This document shows, one piece after another, positions 51,462 to 63,463 of a stretch of 64,000 nucleotides of DNA (position 1 is its first letter; each line of letters opens with the position of its first letter). Source of the stretch: Mytilisepta virgata (lineage: Eukaryota > Mollusca > Bivalvia > Mytilida > Mytilidae). The stretch spans positions 8,060,001-8,124,000 of the forward strand of contig CM051511.1 of assembly GCA_028015205.1 (NCBI GenBank), given 5' to 3'. The notes below the pieces were generated by a model that had not been told where the DNA came from, did not search any database, and worked only from the letters and a program-made list of their open reading frames with translations. A program made the translations under genes and the position numbers.

Positions 51462-51612
51462 ACTCTAATACCGGTGAAAGTGCGAGATAGAGAAATATCA
51501 GGCACCCACAGGTAATATTTCCACCGTTTGCCGACGAGGTTTGCCGGCAATTGAAATGTCACCCGAGGTGCTGAAATTTCCCATCTTGCACGTTGACTGG
51601 TGTTTGATTCTT
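51462..51612. mobile_element. Diverged foldback element of the 24128 family
   Basis: Left end GACTCTAATACCGGTGAAAG with TGCGAGATAGAGAAAT, right end ATCTTGCACGTTGACTGGTG with TTTGATTCTT, mirrored. The centre includes a second small inverted repeat (TTGCCGACGAGGTTTGCCGG). Confidence 0.7.
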
Positions 51613-51825
51613 TTTTTTACCCCTTTGACATTCAAATAAGTCCCACTCGACTATTTTGGCCCTTTGCTTCAAAATTTATAACCTCATAATAAACGGAACG
51701 CTTTCACTGAAGTCCGATTCTTTTTCTCACCCCTTTGACTTTGAAATAAGTTCCAAGCAACATTTTACATTTTATGTATTGGCCCGTTTCTCCATTCTTA
51801 TAAATTCACAATAAACGGAACGCGC
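51612..51825. repeat. Tandem duplication, about 110-bp units
   Basis: Two units share ACCCCTTTGACATTCAAATAAG / ACCCCTTTGACTTTGAAATA, GGCCCTTTG / GGCCCGTTTC and AATAAACGGAACGC, adjacent to the foldback element. Confidence 0.7.
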
Positions 51826-51829
51826 TTCT

Positions 51830-53500
51830 GGGTCAAAATGTGGGTGTGTTGATTTTATGCGTACTTTATGCTATTGGGTGTAATATGATTTTATATTACA
51901 ACTTTAGGTTCTAAATTTAGTTTTGTACAAGACAGAAAAACTTCACCCTTCGAAACGTGCGAAATGCACAGTTTAAGGGGTAAGAAAAGATAAAATAAAT
52001 CCATCTTTTTCGGATACCTATGCCCACGGATAGTTTAATTTCATAGTATTATGTACATGGAGAGGTTTTGTGTCGAGAGTTGATACACCGTATCCCTCGT
52101 TCCCCTACTTCTACTGACCTTGCTAAACTAAAATTGATCATTACATTTTTGTAAACATGAATCATAAACTTTTAAACGATACGGCTCGATTTTGTTTCAT
52201 TTGCATTCAAAACAAATCATTTAAACAAATGGAATTTAATGTAATTTATCATTAGTATTAATAGTTTTGTCATATAACGAATTTTTAATAACATTCATTA
52301 CTTCATTGAAAGTGTATACTAGATGTATCAAATCATATGCCTTGAATACTGTAAAATGGAAATAAATATAATTTATATAGACATGATATATAGGACCCAT
52401 TAGTGGTGCCATTGGCTAAAATTTTCATTTACCGGTTTATTACAATGTACCTCCCTCTTTAATTTCACTGTTCGAAAGTTAAAAACAAATTTAAGTCATA
52501 AGTGCAGGCTGCAGCTAATGAAATGAAAAAAACTTGGTTCTACTGCTGTAAAAACAACTATAACGGGACTGTGTCTGTAATATTAACGGTAATATTTATT
52601 AAACTATCATGTAATAGCTTTTTAGTTTTTTTGGAATGACACATAATTCTTTGCTTCCCCCATGTAAAGCTCTGTCCTTAGATGGCGTAGGCTTAACCCT
52701 TTCGGTCGTTTGGTCATTTAAATTTGCCCTTCAATTATGTGAAGGAAATTATCTATTTTGTTTGATACTCGGAGCCGGAGGGTGCCAATATTGGAAATAA
52801 TCCTCGCCTCAGGTCATGTCTACCTAGACTACCTTACCTCAACTGTAATCATAAGAATATTGTCTAACAAACTATGATTAGAAAGTCAGAAGATGATAAA
52901 TACAGCGGAAGTCAGTATCATTTCTTCCAGAACTTAAATGCTTCACAAAGCATTCGTTGATGCGCTGATATGTATTTATATCTCCGATTTGAACCTTTTC
53001 ACAATCGCATAGACTGAATATTTGTAAAATGTTGGAAATCGAGTGCAAATAGTAAAACTCGGGGGACCACAGACCTCATCGTTAACAAAAGTGTCTATGC
53101 CTAGGTCTTTTACAAGATCTAGTACCCCGGGTTGTCAGTATCATTTATGGGTGTTTTATGCTTAGTCTATCTGCTGCTGAATAAGAGGTAACTGATCCGC
53201 TTCAGTGTCACTGGAAAAGTTTCAAAGGTGTCGCACATCAACTGTTCCTTCATAACAATTTTCTTAAAGTTTTTACAGGATGTTCTGGATTGTGATATTT
53301 TTAGGCTGATAGGTATGGTCTAGGGGATATTATAACTGTCCACGTCTGACTTCTTGCTATGCCTCAAAGTGTTTCTTCGGGGACAGAACCTGTCTTAAGC
53401 TCTGTTATTTAGGTGAAACACCTAATACGGGTTTTGAAATTCAATTTCTGTAACATTTAACATATATAACATGTTAAATGTATCAAACATACTATATATT
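51830..53500. other. Non-coding stretch
   Basis: Nothing coding. Near 53454-53480 an inverted repeat ACATTTAACATAT / ACATGTTAAATGT is visible. Confidence 0.45.
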
Positions 53501-53525
53501 CTGCCACAGGCTACAACCAGACGGT

Positions 53526-53685
53526 ATGAATTCGTGTACAATATTTTCGGTGATATTCTCATTTCTTTTCTGTTTATTTCTAACTTTTAAATGTACCGAC
53601 GGATATGGGAAAGGGTTTCTGGATAGCTCTATCAAGTCTGGAAATAAGCAGGAATATTTTTCGAAGAGGAAATCTTTTTCAAATA
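53526..53685 (+). CDS. Candidate signal-peptide exon of a second secreted-protein gene
   Basis: An acceptor-like TATATTCTGCCACAG precedes an ATG at 53526. The frame begins MNSCTIFSVIFSFLFCLFL and ends NKQEYFSKRKSFSN, 53 codons plus one base, and is followed by a strong donor A|GTAAGTATG. The hydrophobic core followed by a polar stretch is typical of a secretory leader. Length class and intron phase (1) match oxidase exon 1, so a tandem paralogue with its next exon beyond the window is possible. No second exon was found in the remaining 10 kb. It could also be a chance open frame. Confidence 0.4.
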
Positions 53686-53837
53686 GTAAGTATGGCTACT
53701 AAATGTGTAAAAGATCCAAATGATTATAAAACAACTTTAATTTGTCACAAGGAATTTCATCATAAGAGACAACAAAATATTAATGAGCAATTTATATGTG
53801 CCGATATTTACTAAACTATTTTCTAGTGAATAACTGT

Positions 53838-54310
53838 GACCAAGTGAGACATAACGATTACTTTGTGTCCATCTTCATCTTCGTAAATTTCCTTTAAACA
53901 TCTTCTTCTCTGAAATCATTTGGCCAACTGATAGAATGATCCTTGGACGTCCCCCTTTTCAAAATTATAACCGAGGTTTTGGACTTTTCTAATCAGTATG
54001 TTACTAGAAATAGAAAAATCCCCCAAAAATATTAAACTTTGGTGGAAGGATCATTAGGTCTCCTTTCAAAATTGTATCCGGTAACCAAAATCGCCAACCC
54101 ATATATCCGCCAAAGTTAGATTTTAAGTGGTCTTCTTTCAAAGTGTATCTGATAACCTGGACCGCCATAACCATAATGTTTAACATAGGACTCTGAGGTA
54201 AATTTACATAATATCTTCTTTTTAACAATCTGCTAAGCTAGTTAGAATAAAGATTGATGGCAACAATGATACTTATGTGACCAAACGAAATACAAGTGAG
54301 TGAAACAGAC
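53838..54310. repeat. Degenerate hairpin-ended element of the 16308 type
   Basis: Starts with CCAAGTGAGAC and a TTCATCTTCG stretch, then CATCTTCTTCTCTGAAATCA and TTGGCCAACTG, as in the internal units of the 16308 element. It ends around CAAGTGAGTGAAACAGACTC. The terminal hairpins are not intact. Confidence 0.6.
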
Positions 54311-54319
54311 TCCAGTTAT

Positions 54320-56740
54320 TTTTATGATCAACGGGAGAATATGGTGGAAAATATCCGCGTTCCACTGACATATCGTAAGAACATGTTCTGAGACTGTGAA
54401 AGGCATGGTATGTATCACTTATTATACTTTAAAAATGTATATAATATTTCTACAAGTACATTTAAGTCTATTTTCTTGTCGTGTTGATATCTTCTAAAGT
54501 ATTTTATAAAGTCACAAATCGAAGATATATTCAACTTGTCGACTTTTCAATGTAAATGTCTTGATATGATCACTGTTACGGAGACGATTAAAATGTGCAG
54601 CGGAATAAACGTTTTTATTTTCTTCTTTGTTTATCCATGACATATCACTATAACACGAATGTTCGCTAATAACTATTACCACCTCTCATAGGACATATGT
54701 TTGATAAAAAATAGTTATAATTGTTGAACTGAAGAACAGGGATATAGTCTTAATCAAAAATGAAATATGATGGTAAAATTCATTCTTTATATGCAAATTC
54801 AAAGGTAAAAAGTACCAGACATGTTAGGAATTTCGTTCATTTTCAGTTGCCTCATTAAATATTCAAACACTGCTATAAAACAAATCTGTCGTTTAATTCT
54901 TACAAAAAACTGTTAAAACAAATATGATATATATGTGTGTTATATGACAAAAAATTATGAAATTTTAACCACAAGTTTTCACAAAATACTCGATCAATTT
55001 TGATATGAAGACATTGAAAAAAATAAAGATTTTCCCATAATGCTATTTGAAGCTGCATTATCATTCATTATATGTAGATTGTATGTGCTATACAACAAAT
55101 CATGGTTACTAGTATATGATTTAAGGCAGAAAATATCTCTAAAACATTCGATTCAGCAATTAAATGCTATTTAAAATAATCCTGAAAATGTCATGATTGT
55201 GATATTTTATGTGTGATGGACTATTACTGTTACAGTATAAGACTAACAGAATAATGTGATATAAGCAACCACGCACTGAGACGAGGGGGAGATAAGCACA
55301 TACTACAAATACACACTTCTCAAGGGGGGGGGGGGTAATTCTAGATTATATATTACGAATTTATGGGACGAATAGAAAATTCTAGTAAGGATTTATGAAA
55401 TTATTGCAAATATTTTATATTTATTTATTTATTTGCAAAATACACCCATACTGGTCAAAGCAAAACACACAATTTATTGACTCAGCATTTTCTTCATTTA
55501 GAGCGGCTTTTTCATTATCGTAATATGCATTTCATAACTGCCATTGGATGTTAAACAATAATTCATCAATATATAAAATCCTAAGTAATTATCGATTTTG
55601 CACATATTTCGAAAAAGTTTTAGATTCGTTACGGAGATGCCCCTTACCGAACCTCTTCACTTCGTCTAATGCGAGGAAATTTGGTACGTCATAGTAATGC
55701 CACGTCATTCCTATTGTTTGACGTTATCTCCCTTACCCCAGACCTACCCCCTTAAGCAGACGAACATGTAACTTATCAACATAATCTATAATACTAAATT
55801 TACGAATTAGCCGAATAGGCGGCAAAACGCGTGGTTCAAAATAAACGATGTATGGTTCAGATTATAAAGGTTATTATCGGATTTGACAATCTGCATTTAT
55901 AAATTTTAAACTGCAGTTTTGTTTATGTGCAAATGGAATTTGCATGGACTTTTCCGGTATGAATTCTCCCAACATATCCCTTAGAAGGTTCTCGAATGCA
56001 TCATTTTAACACATTGATTTAAATAAACAATTATGCACATATTTTAAATGTATTTTTGTTTGAAAATACGGAAGAAGAATAAAACAAATTAAAATCATTC
56101 TCCTTCGAGTGGGATGTTTCCGCTTCATGTATTCAGGATTGTTTTTTCTACCGTTATGCAATTTCTCCTAACGATAAACATTATGCACTTTGAAGATTAT
56201 GAAGAAGTAAGGATAAGTTCAGAGGAATTCCTAACTTAGTTGGTTTTTGGATTGCTCGGATATTTACTTTGCATAAAGTGATAAAACCAACCATTATCCA
56301 TTTTTACATTATTTGTCGTGTGACCTGTCTAAATATATCTCTACCATAAAATTCCCTGTAAGCCCTAGAAAAAATATTTTTAACAAATGGTCATCTTTAT
56401 CATTAATGACCAAATTTATCTCGGACATCTTTATAAACGTGGACAGCACACGCAGCCACACACTAAAAATGCTTTTATCGTCTATTGGATTTATTTGTGA
56501 AATTAAGCCTCGCTTGCCCTGCCCATGATGACAATGAACAATTGGAACAATTATTTCCAAAAATATGCTCACGGCATCTTTTGAAAAATTCATCCGTCAC
56601 TAAGGAAATGTTTATTTATATTCTTTTTCATATTTATTCTGAATGAAAAAGGTAATGCATTATGAAATGTGTATTTAATGTAAGCTTTTCATCAAGTTCC
56701 AGTTCAGAATTAATTGTAATATAAACATATTGACAATTTA
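54320..56740. other. Non-coding stretch
   Basis: AT-rich. A G run of about 11 at 55325-55336. Overlapping frames on both strands at 56309-56593 have no recognised domain and are judged incidental. Confidence 0.45.
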
Positions 56741-56749
56741 TGTGGTTGT

Positions 56750-57138
56750 ATTTTCGTCAGATTTTGACTATGATGGAACTTTAAGGTCCATTTTGGTAAT
56801 TCTACGTGGCATACAGTCTACTTCATCAGTGGATACATCTTTGGTAGTAACGAACTACGGTATGACAATTAGGTAACGTTGACCTACATTTCACGCTTCA
56901 TTGGCTTTGGTTAAAGTTTGCATTAACATCCATTTCTGGAATACTACAGCATATATAGACATGAAACTATCAGTTCATACCACCTACTTGACAGGAAAGT
57001 TTATGGGAGGCCTGCCACAAGATCCACAATGAGTTCCTGTTCCACGAATGCCATGGCCGCAAAAACTTTTTAAAGTCAATATGGCCACCACAAAAAAAAA
57101 TGCTTATTTTCCCGCGCTCGCGCGGGTTCAATGTCTAG
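56750..57138 (+). mobile_element. Element ending in hairpin plus CTAG (Helitron-like 3' end)
   Basis: The right end is CCCGCG CTCG CGCGGG (57111-57126), an 8-nt spacer, CTAG (57135-57138), then TT. This is the textbook Helitron terminus and matches the ends at 17316 and 63463. The left boundary is not visible; the start given is a guess from a change in sequence style near 56750. Confidence 0.55.
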
Positions 57139-57149
57139 TTATATTGAAA

Positions 57150-58182
57150 ATTAACGATTATCATAAACCTGCAAAAATATAAGTGCAATGTAAACGAATA
57201 AGAAATATTTCTACTCTTCAAAAATTCTAACTAAAAATACAATCATACTAAAAAACTTAAATCTATTGTCTTCAACCCAATCATAAAGTTTGTTATAAGA
57301 CTTTACTTTATACTTTGAATTAATATTTAAAATATCTGTATACTATGTGGAAGTTGACACGTTGATTATACGCAAACATATATATAATGTATAAGATAAG
57401 ATAAGATTTTAATATCCAGCAAGGGGCAGAGTCATTTTAGTATTTATATAAGAAAACATATATATAAAACACGTATAAAAAAGAATAAGAAGACAAAGTC
57501 AGATTGACATTTAATTGTTAAATATGCACCACAAATGTATTATCATATGTATTACACAGCAGATACAAATCCCAAATGACCCAAAATATGCATCTTATTT
57601 CCCCATCAACCAGTGTGACATGTTTTATATTAACCATACTTTTGCAGCCGGATTGCCTACGTGCAATCTGATCCAAATTTCCATAACCCAAGACGCTAAA
57701 CAGTATCAAAGGCACTTTTAAAGTCTACAAAAGTACAGTAGAGTTGTTTACCGAAAGATTGGTAGATGGTAATTAGACTGTATATTTACTAAAGATCAAA
57801 CGATGATGTTGCATTCTTGGAAAGGAGCTTTTTTATTTCCTCTGGATAAAACGATTAAAAATATGTTTCGTTGGGTTTTTAATTCATGGATTACGTTGTC
57901 CACGATATCCACGAAAATGGATGTGCCATGAATAATAAGTGTTTCACAGTATTACAATGTTTTTGCTTAGATCAGGCCGACATGTATTTTACAAACTAAG
58001 GATAGTATTTTATCTATATCATATTCAGGTTTCGGAAGGACTCAATAACGTTATCCTGATCAAAACTTTGATTCATACCTTCAGTCATGGGATCTACATA
58101 TTTAAGTCAGAATGTTTCTTACTCTTAACAGTCAGAAAAAAAATCCGGGAAGAGTTATCTCTCTTTAGTTAATAGTATATTA
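57150..58182. other. Non-coding stretch
   Basis: Contains GATAAGATAAGAT near 57391 and short ATATAT runs. Frames at 57515-57721 and 57939-58172 show no domain. Confidence 0.45.
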
Positions 58183-58306
58183 TTCTGACTTGTACAAGTA
58201 AGTTTGTTCAAGTTAAGATTGTTTTTTTTTATCCAATATAAGACATTTTTTGACTAAGAGTAACTTCCCTTCTCGTTGCTCTTAACTTACTTGTTACAGT
58301 CAGAAA
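58183..58306. mobile_element. Foldback MITE-like element, about 124 bp
   Basis: Ends TTCTGACTTGTACAAGTAAG (58183-) and CTTACTTGTTACAGTCAGAA (-58306), complementary with about two mismatches. A further CTTAACAGTCAGAAA stands at about 58125, perhaps part of an older copy. Confidence 0.65.
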
Positions 58307-59160
58307 ATGATGTGTGCATAAACTTGCGAAATAAAAAAAACTAAAGGAGCCGGGTAATAATAAAATACATCTTTTCTTCTTTGGAAAGTTCCGACTTTTT
58401 TTAATTTCTTCTTGTTCATTTTCGAAATCTGCCTTTAGCCTTTTCCGAAAATTGTAATTATATACAATTTCAGGAATAACATTGTAAAATACAGGTCAAA
58501 AAGTGTAATTTATGATTTAAAGATCCCGTGTCACCTTTTAACAAATTAAACAGAGGAAATCTTACCATAAATGATGATAACAGATTTACCATAAAAATGA
58601 ATGTTTTGTTATATTCTGCTGTGAATATTAATATAATTTTAAAGGATTGTGTGATAAAAATAGCATTCTAACAAAAAATCCTTCTCAAAATCCTACTAAC
58701 ATACCCCAACGTTAACTGACAAGGAACAGCAGGTATATGAATTGGTCACGGGGGAGATACATTTTGCGAAAAAGATAAGATGAAAAATTTCTGTAGAAGT
58801 ACCACAGTAATCTTCACAAAAGGGATGCTCCGAACAGTATTTAAATACGATAGCTTCATATTGACAGCTGAGCACTATTATGCTTGGCTCAATAAAGCAT
58901 AGTAATATATAATATCTAGACCGTTTAATCTACAGAACAATAGGTTATATAAATTATGTTAAAATTCTACTCAATTAAAAGATGAAAAATATTTCATGAC
59001 CTCTTTTTTCCCACTGTAGTGATGACAAAAACTGTGAAAGATAGGGGTAATTAGCTGACATAAAAAAGCACTCAACTCAAGTTCATTTACAAGAAATAAA
59101 ATCCCTATATAAAACTGATTAACAATATCTGGACAGAGTCGACAAATTTCCCAGTTTTGT

Positions 59161-59232
59161 ATATAGAGTGATCTCTGACGCTAGTCAATTGAGAAACAGG
59201 GTCATTTGACGTCAGAGGAATCTCTGACTAGT
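59161..59232. repeat. Degraded copy of the 1439 foldback family
   Basis: The right arm, read as its complement, is CTAGTCAGAGATTCCTCTG, close to TAGTCCGAGATTGCTCTG of the first copy, and both continue ACGTC. The left arm is decayed. Confidence 0.5.
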
Positions 59233-59317
59233 ATATTTTATGGATAACTTTACATGAGAATATGAGAAAGTAACAAACTGACATCGCTGCAAAATTGAGA
59301 GACTACCCCCGGTTTTT

Positions 59318-59465
59318 TGGTGGGGTCCATGTTGTTTATATGTTTTTAGGTTTTAAGTATAGTGTTTGTATTGTTTTGGTCTTGTCTTCGGTGTTCTCCG
59401 GAGTTTATCAGTTGTTTTCGATTTTCCCCTCATTCGAATATCCCTTTGGTATTTCTTGACTTTAC
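59318..59465 (+). repeat. Dispersed 147-bp repeat, copy 3
   Basis: Same ends as the copies at 34880 and 50002, with more drift in the middle. Confidence 0.85.
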
Positions 59466-59466
59466 T

Positions 59467-60040
59467 TTCAATCTGATTTAAAAGAAAATAAATGAGACCG
59501 AATTGAGAAAATCAGTGCGCACAATTTAAATGAGACCGAACAAACTGACTTAATCCATTAAGAATCTACAAGTGTATGACTTTCAGCTGGGTATTTTCGA
59601 ATCTGATTTAAATAGATAAGAAATGAAACTGACTTCATGAAATAAGAATCTTCATTTGTTTTACTGCGAGACGCATATATATTCGAATCTGACTAATCCA
59701 AATCAGAAATGCAATTGACTTGATCAAATAAGAATCTTCATGAGTATGAATGTGAGCTGAATAGTTCTGAATCTGACTTCAACAAATAAAAAATGAAACT
59801 GCCCTGAGAAAATCAGTGGCCTCAATTTAACTGAAACAGTAACAAACTTACTTCATTAAATCAGAATGTCTTCCTGTCTGATTTCAAAAAAAAGAGGTAA
59901 AACAATACAATACTGACATCAGAAACCGGGAAAGATATTTTTTTTCAAACTGAGTAGACAAAGTTTTTTGAGGAACTAACATCAAACTATATGAAGATTA
60001 TTTGCAATCTGAGTTTAAAAAAAGAAACGAAACTGATAGG
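59467..60040. repeat. Degenerate tandem repeat, about 95-120-bp units
   Basis: The phrases GAATCTGATTTAAAT, GAAATGAAACTGACTT and AATAAGAATCTTCAT recur about five times with considerable drift. The array starts immediately after the dispersed repeat. Confidence 0.65.
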
Positions 60041-60044
60041 GTGT

Positions 60045-62430
60045 GCACCGGTGCCAAATTGACGAAATCAAATCAAAATCATCAAAATACATGTAGTTTT
60101 AAACTTAATACATCTATGTAGATAATCTGAGATTCCTCTGAAGTCAAACCACGCTTTTTTTAATGACTAGGGCTCTCATACGTCAGATTCCAGTTCATTA
60201 AGCTATGAGATTTCGGAATGAATTTCCAGATATTAATTGAGGGTTTCAAATTAATTTTCTGCTGCAAAAACGTTTTGCTTCGGTCACCGTTGAATAATAG
60301 TTTTAAAAATGTTGCTTTTCATTTCCGGTCAGAAGATGTGTTAACTGTTAGTTTTTTTATTAGAGGGCATTTCATCAAAATATAAACTGTTTCGAAGATA
60401 TAGAATTAAACTAAATAAGAATTTCTTGGTTCATGATATATGTACATGTAAGAGTCGATTTCGAAGAGAATATGCAAATTTTCACGTGTTTTTATAGAGT
60501 GAGCTCCGATAACCCAGCCAAATGTATTAACGGCCATTTTTTGTACTTTTTATAACTTAACTTTTCAACTTAATTACATTTAAACATTTTATAAAACTAT
60601 GAAAATGTGAGAAAGATCACTCAGTGGCGGATTTACGGAGCACAGGGAACACTTGTCCCCCTCTCCTAAGTTAAGGTCACCAAAAAATGTTATATGAAAA
60701 ATCAATAAAAATACAAATCGACTTCCTTGATTATGTTTATAATTATCAAATCTTAAGAAAGTGATCATTACAAATGATCTCTTTTAGTACATGTAATTGA
60801 TAATAAATGACAAATAGTTGTGAAAACTAACACGCGTGTAACTTTTTACAACGGGATAATACAGATAAGAAGAATGCGATGGAAAGGTAGGAAAGTAAAA
60901 TTAATTTTCCATCAACGTGCATTAAAGATTTGCATTTAATTACTTCACAGACGATGGCTTAAACTTTAAAATCTGGTTTCATTTTTATTATTTGAATGGG
61001 TATATGTGAAATGTATATAGGTACAATGTATAAACTAATCATACAAGTATAGCTAGGTTGTTTTTTTTTTTTTTTTTTTAGATTAGTGTTAGTGCAAAAG
61101 GGCATTTAAAATATTTTAAACAAAATGTTAACTTCCATTCCTTTTTTATTTAATATTTCTTTATTTTTGTTTAATCTGTTCCGAATTATCCATCCATCGC
61201 GTTGCAGCGAGGGGCAATAAGTATTCGAATGTGGGGTGGATGCCACCCCCTCCCCAATTTCTAGATTCGCCCTTGTCACATCAAAATGTGAGACTACAAA
61301 ATAAGAAGTGAATCTTACATAACAAAGTGAGTATAATAAGTTTAACTACGAAGTTACCAAGTGAGACCTTTGAATATGATATGTATGAGCTGGATATGAA
61401 TCTGTGACAATATTTTACGATCTAAAATTCGGGCCTCTGATAAAGCAACTCCAAGTTAAAATTATCTGTTGGTCAGATTAAAGCATTCAAACACCCGTGG
61501 GTGAAAAAAAAACCTAAAACTGCATTTGTATTATAATCGTTCGCATAGCATATCGGAATTACTAACTGTTACATACGTACATGTACGTAGTATGCATTAA
61601 TAAAGTCCATTTCCGTTCTTACGCTTTTATTTCATTTAAAAAAATGATCATGATGATAACGATAATATTCTGATACCAATTTCGATGCACAAGAACGACT
61701 TTTTACGCATACAATGTCATTTTCCTTTTATATATATATATATCAGAGCCAAAGTTTGATTCACTATGTTTGGCTTTCTTCAACTAAAGAGTTACCAGAA
61801 TTTCTTACTATGTAAGCATCGTCTTAAATTCCCAGGTAAGGAAAGTGTTGGGGGTGAGGGAACTTGCAGCAGTTTTGATTGTAGAGAGTACCACAATACA
61901 GATTCCTATTTCCATGATCTTTGTTGCCAAGAAGTTCATATCTTGTCTATTCGTAAACTTTTCCTCATTCGTGGACGATCGAGACATATTTTATTTTTTT
62001 TATAATTTTATATTTTCTTTATTTAATTGTTGTTGTTTTTTGTTATTGTCTTTTGTGAAAAGGTTTATATTTTCGCGGCAATCAGCCAAGATACATCGTA
62101 CATCAAGAAGAGGGCTTCGAAGAAATACCTCGAAACACCTTAATCTCGATGGTTGGAAGAAAAAAATCTAAAGATATGATGTTGAGAGAAATGAAGAAAA
62201 AGGTCATAAAATGAAAATCAAAATGCAAAAAAAAACCATGAATTTAAAATCTCATTATTATTAGATTCATACATAAATATTTTTTATCGGCACGTGTCAG
62301 AGGGATCAATAAGTCTCGTGTTAATTACCTTATTATCACATGTTTATTCTGTTTAATCATCCAGAACAAATTCTGAACTGACAATCTGGCTTAAACGGCG
62401 CGGGATAGCTGGTTAGAATGATATCAAGAT
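60045..62430. other. Non-coding stretch
   Basis: A T run of about 19 lies at 61061-61079. Overlapping frames at 61766-62171 contain a possible donor (CCAG|GTAAGG, 61835) but no recognised domain. The segment 60126-60185 holds arms of the 1439 foldback family. Confidence 0.45.
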
Positions 62431-62438
62431 TTTATTAT

Positions 62439-63463
62439 TATACCCCCGCTTTTGAAAAAAGCGGGGTATATAGTATTCGTTGTGTCCGTCCGTCCGTTCG
62501 TCCGACCTTTGTATCCTCAACTCCTCCTAAACTACTGAATGGAATTTGATGAAACTTTCAGAGAATCTTCATCCCATGATGGCATTGTGCACCTCCTATT
62601 TTAGAATTTGATCGGACCAATTTTTGGGGTTTCCCATAGAAAAACATGACTTTCAATGTGATAGGGGGTACCATGATGCCATCCGCAACTTCTCCTAAAC
62701 CACTGTATGAAACTTTCAGAGGATCTTTAATACATGATGCCATAGTGCACCTCTTATTTTAGATTTTGATCTGATGAATATTTGGGGTTACCCATACCAA
62801 AACACGGACTTTGACATTCATTGTGATAGGGGTACATGATGCCATCCGCAACTCCTCCTAAACCACTGAATGGAATTTGATGAAACTTTCAGAGGATCTT
62901 TATTACATGATGCCATAGTGCACCTCCTATTTTAGATTTTGATCTGATGAATATTTGGGGTTACCCATACCAAAACATGGACTTTGACATTCATTGTGAT
63001 AGGGGTACCATGATGCCATCCGCAACTCCTCCTAAACCACTGAACGGAATTTCATGAAACTTTCAGAGGATCTTTATTACATGATGCTGTAGTGCACCTA
63101 CCACTGAATGGAATATGATGAAACTTTAAGAGAATCTTTTTTTACATGATGCTATAGTGCACCTCCTGTTTTAGATTATGATCTGACCAACATTTGGGGT
63201 TTTCCATACCAAAACATGGACCTTGCCATTCCTTGTGATAGGGGGTACCAGTATGCCATCCGCAACTCCTCCTAAACCACTAAAGGGAATTCTATGAGAC
63301 TTTCAGAGAATCTTTATCACATGATGACATAGTGCACCTCCTATTTTAGATTTTGATCTGACCAACTTTTTGGGTTTTCCATAGCAAAACATTGACTTTG
63401 CCATTCCTTGTGATAGGGGGTGCGAGGGTATCAATTAGTGAGCTTTGCTCACAGTATTTCTAG
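62439..63463 (+). mobile_element. Hairpin-ended non-autonomous element, about 1.0 kb (pearl/HINE-like)
   Basis: Left hairpin TATACCCCCGCTTTT...AAAAGCGGGGTATA (62439-62470), then GTCCGTCCGTCCGTTCG, then about five internal units of roughly 170 bp. Unit phrases are CTCCTCCTAAACTACTGAAT, GGAATTTGATGAAACTTTCA, CACCTCCTATTTTAGATTTT and GGGGTACCATGATGCCATCC. The right end is the hairpin GTGAGC TTT GCTCAC (63438-63452), 7 nt, CTAG (63460-63463), then TTTT. Architecture and the AAACTACTG phrase match the 16308 element although most sequence differs. Confidence 0.8.

Noticed and set aside
56309..56593. Overlapping frames on both strands (94 and 71 residues)
   Set aside because: Open on both strands by chance; composition is mixed and no family is recognised.
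61766..62171. Two overlapping + frames with a possible donor at 61835
   Set aside because: Neither frame shows a domain, and no acceptor-matched partner exon was found; a link to the 53526 exon could not be supported.
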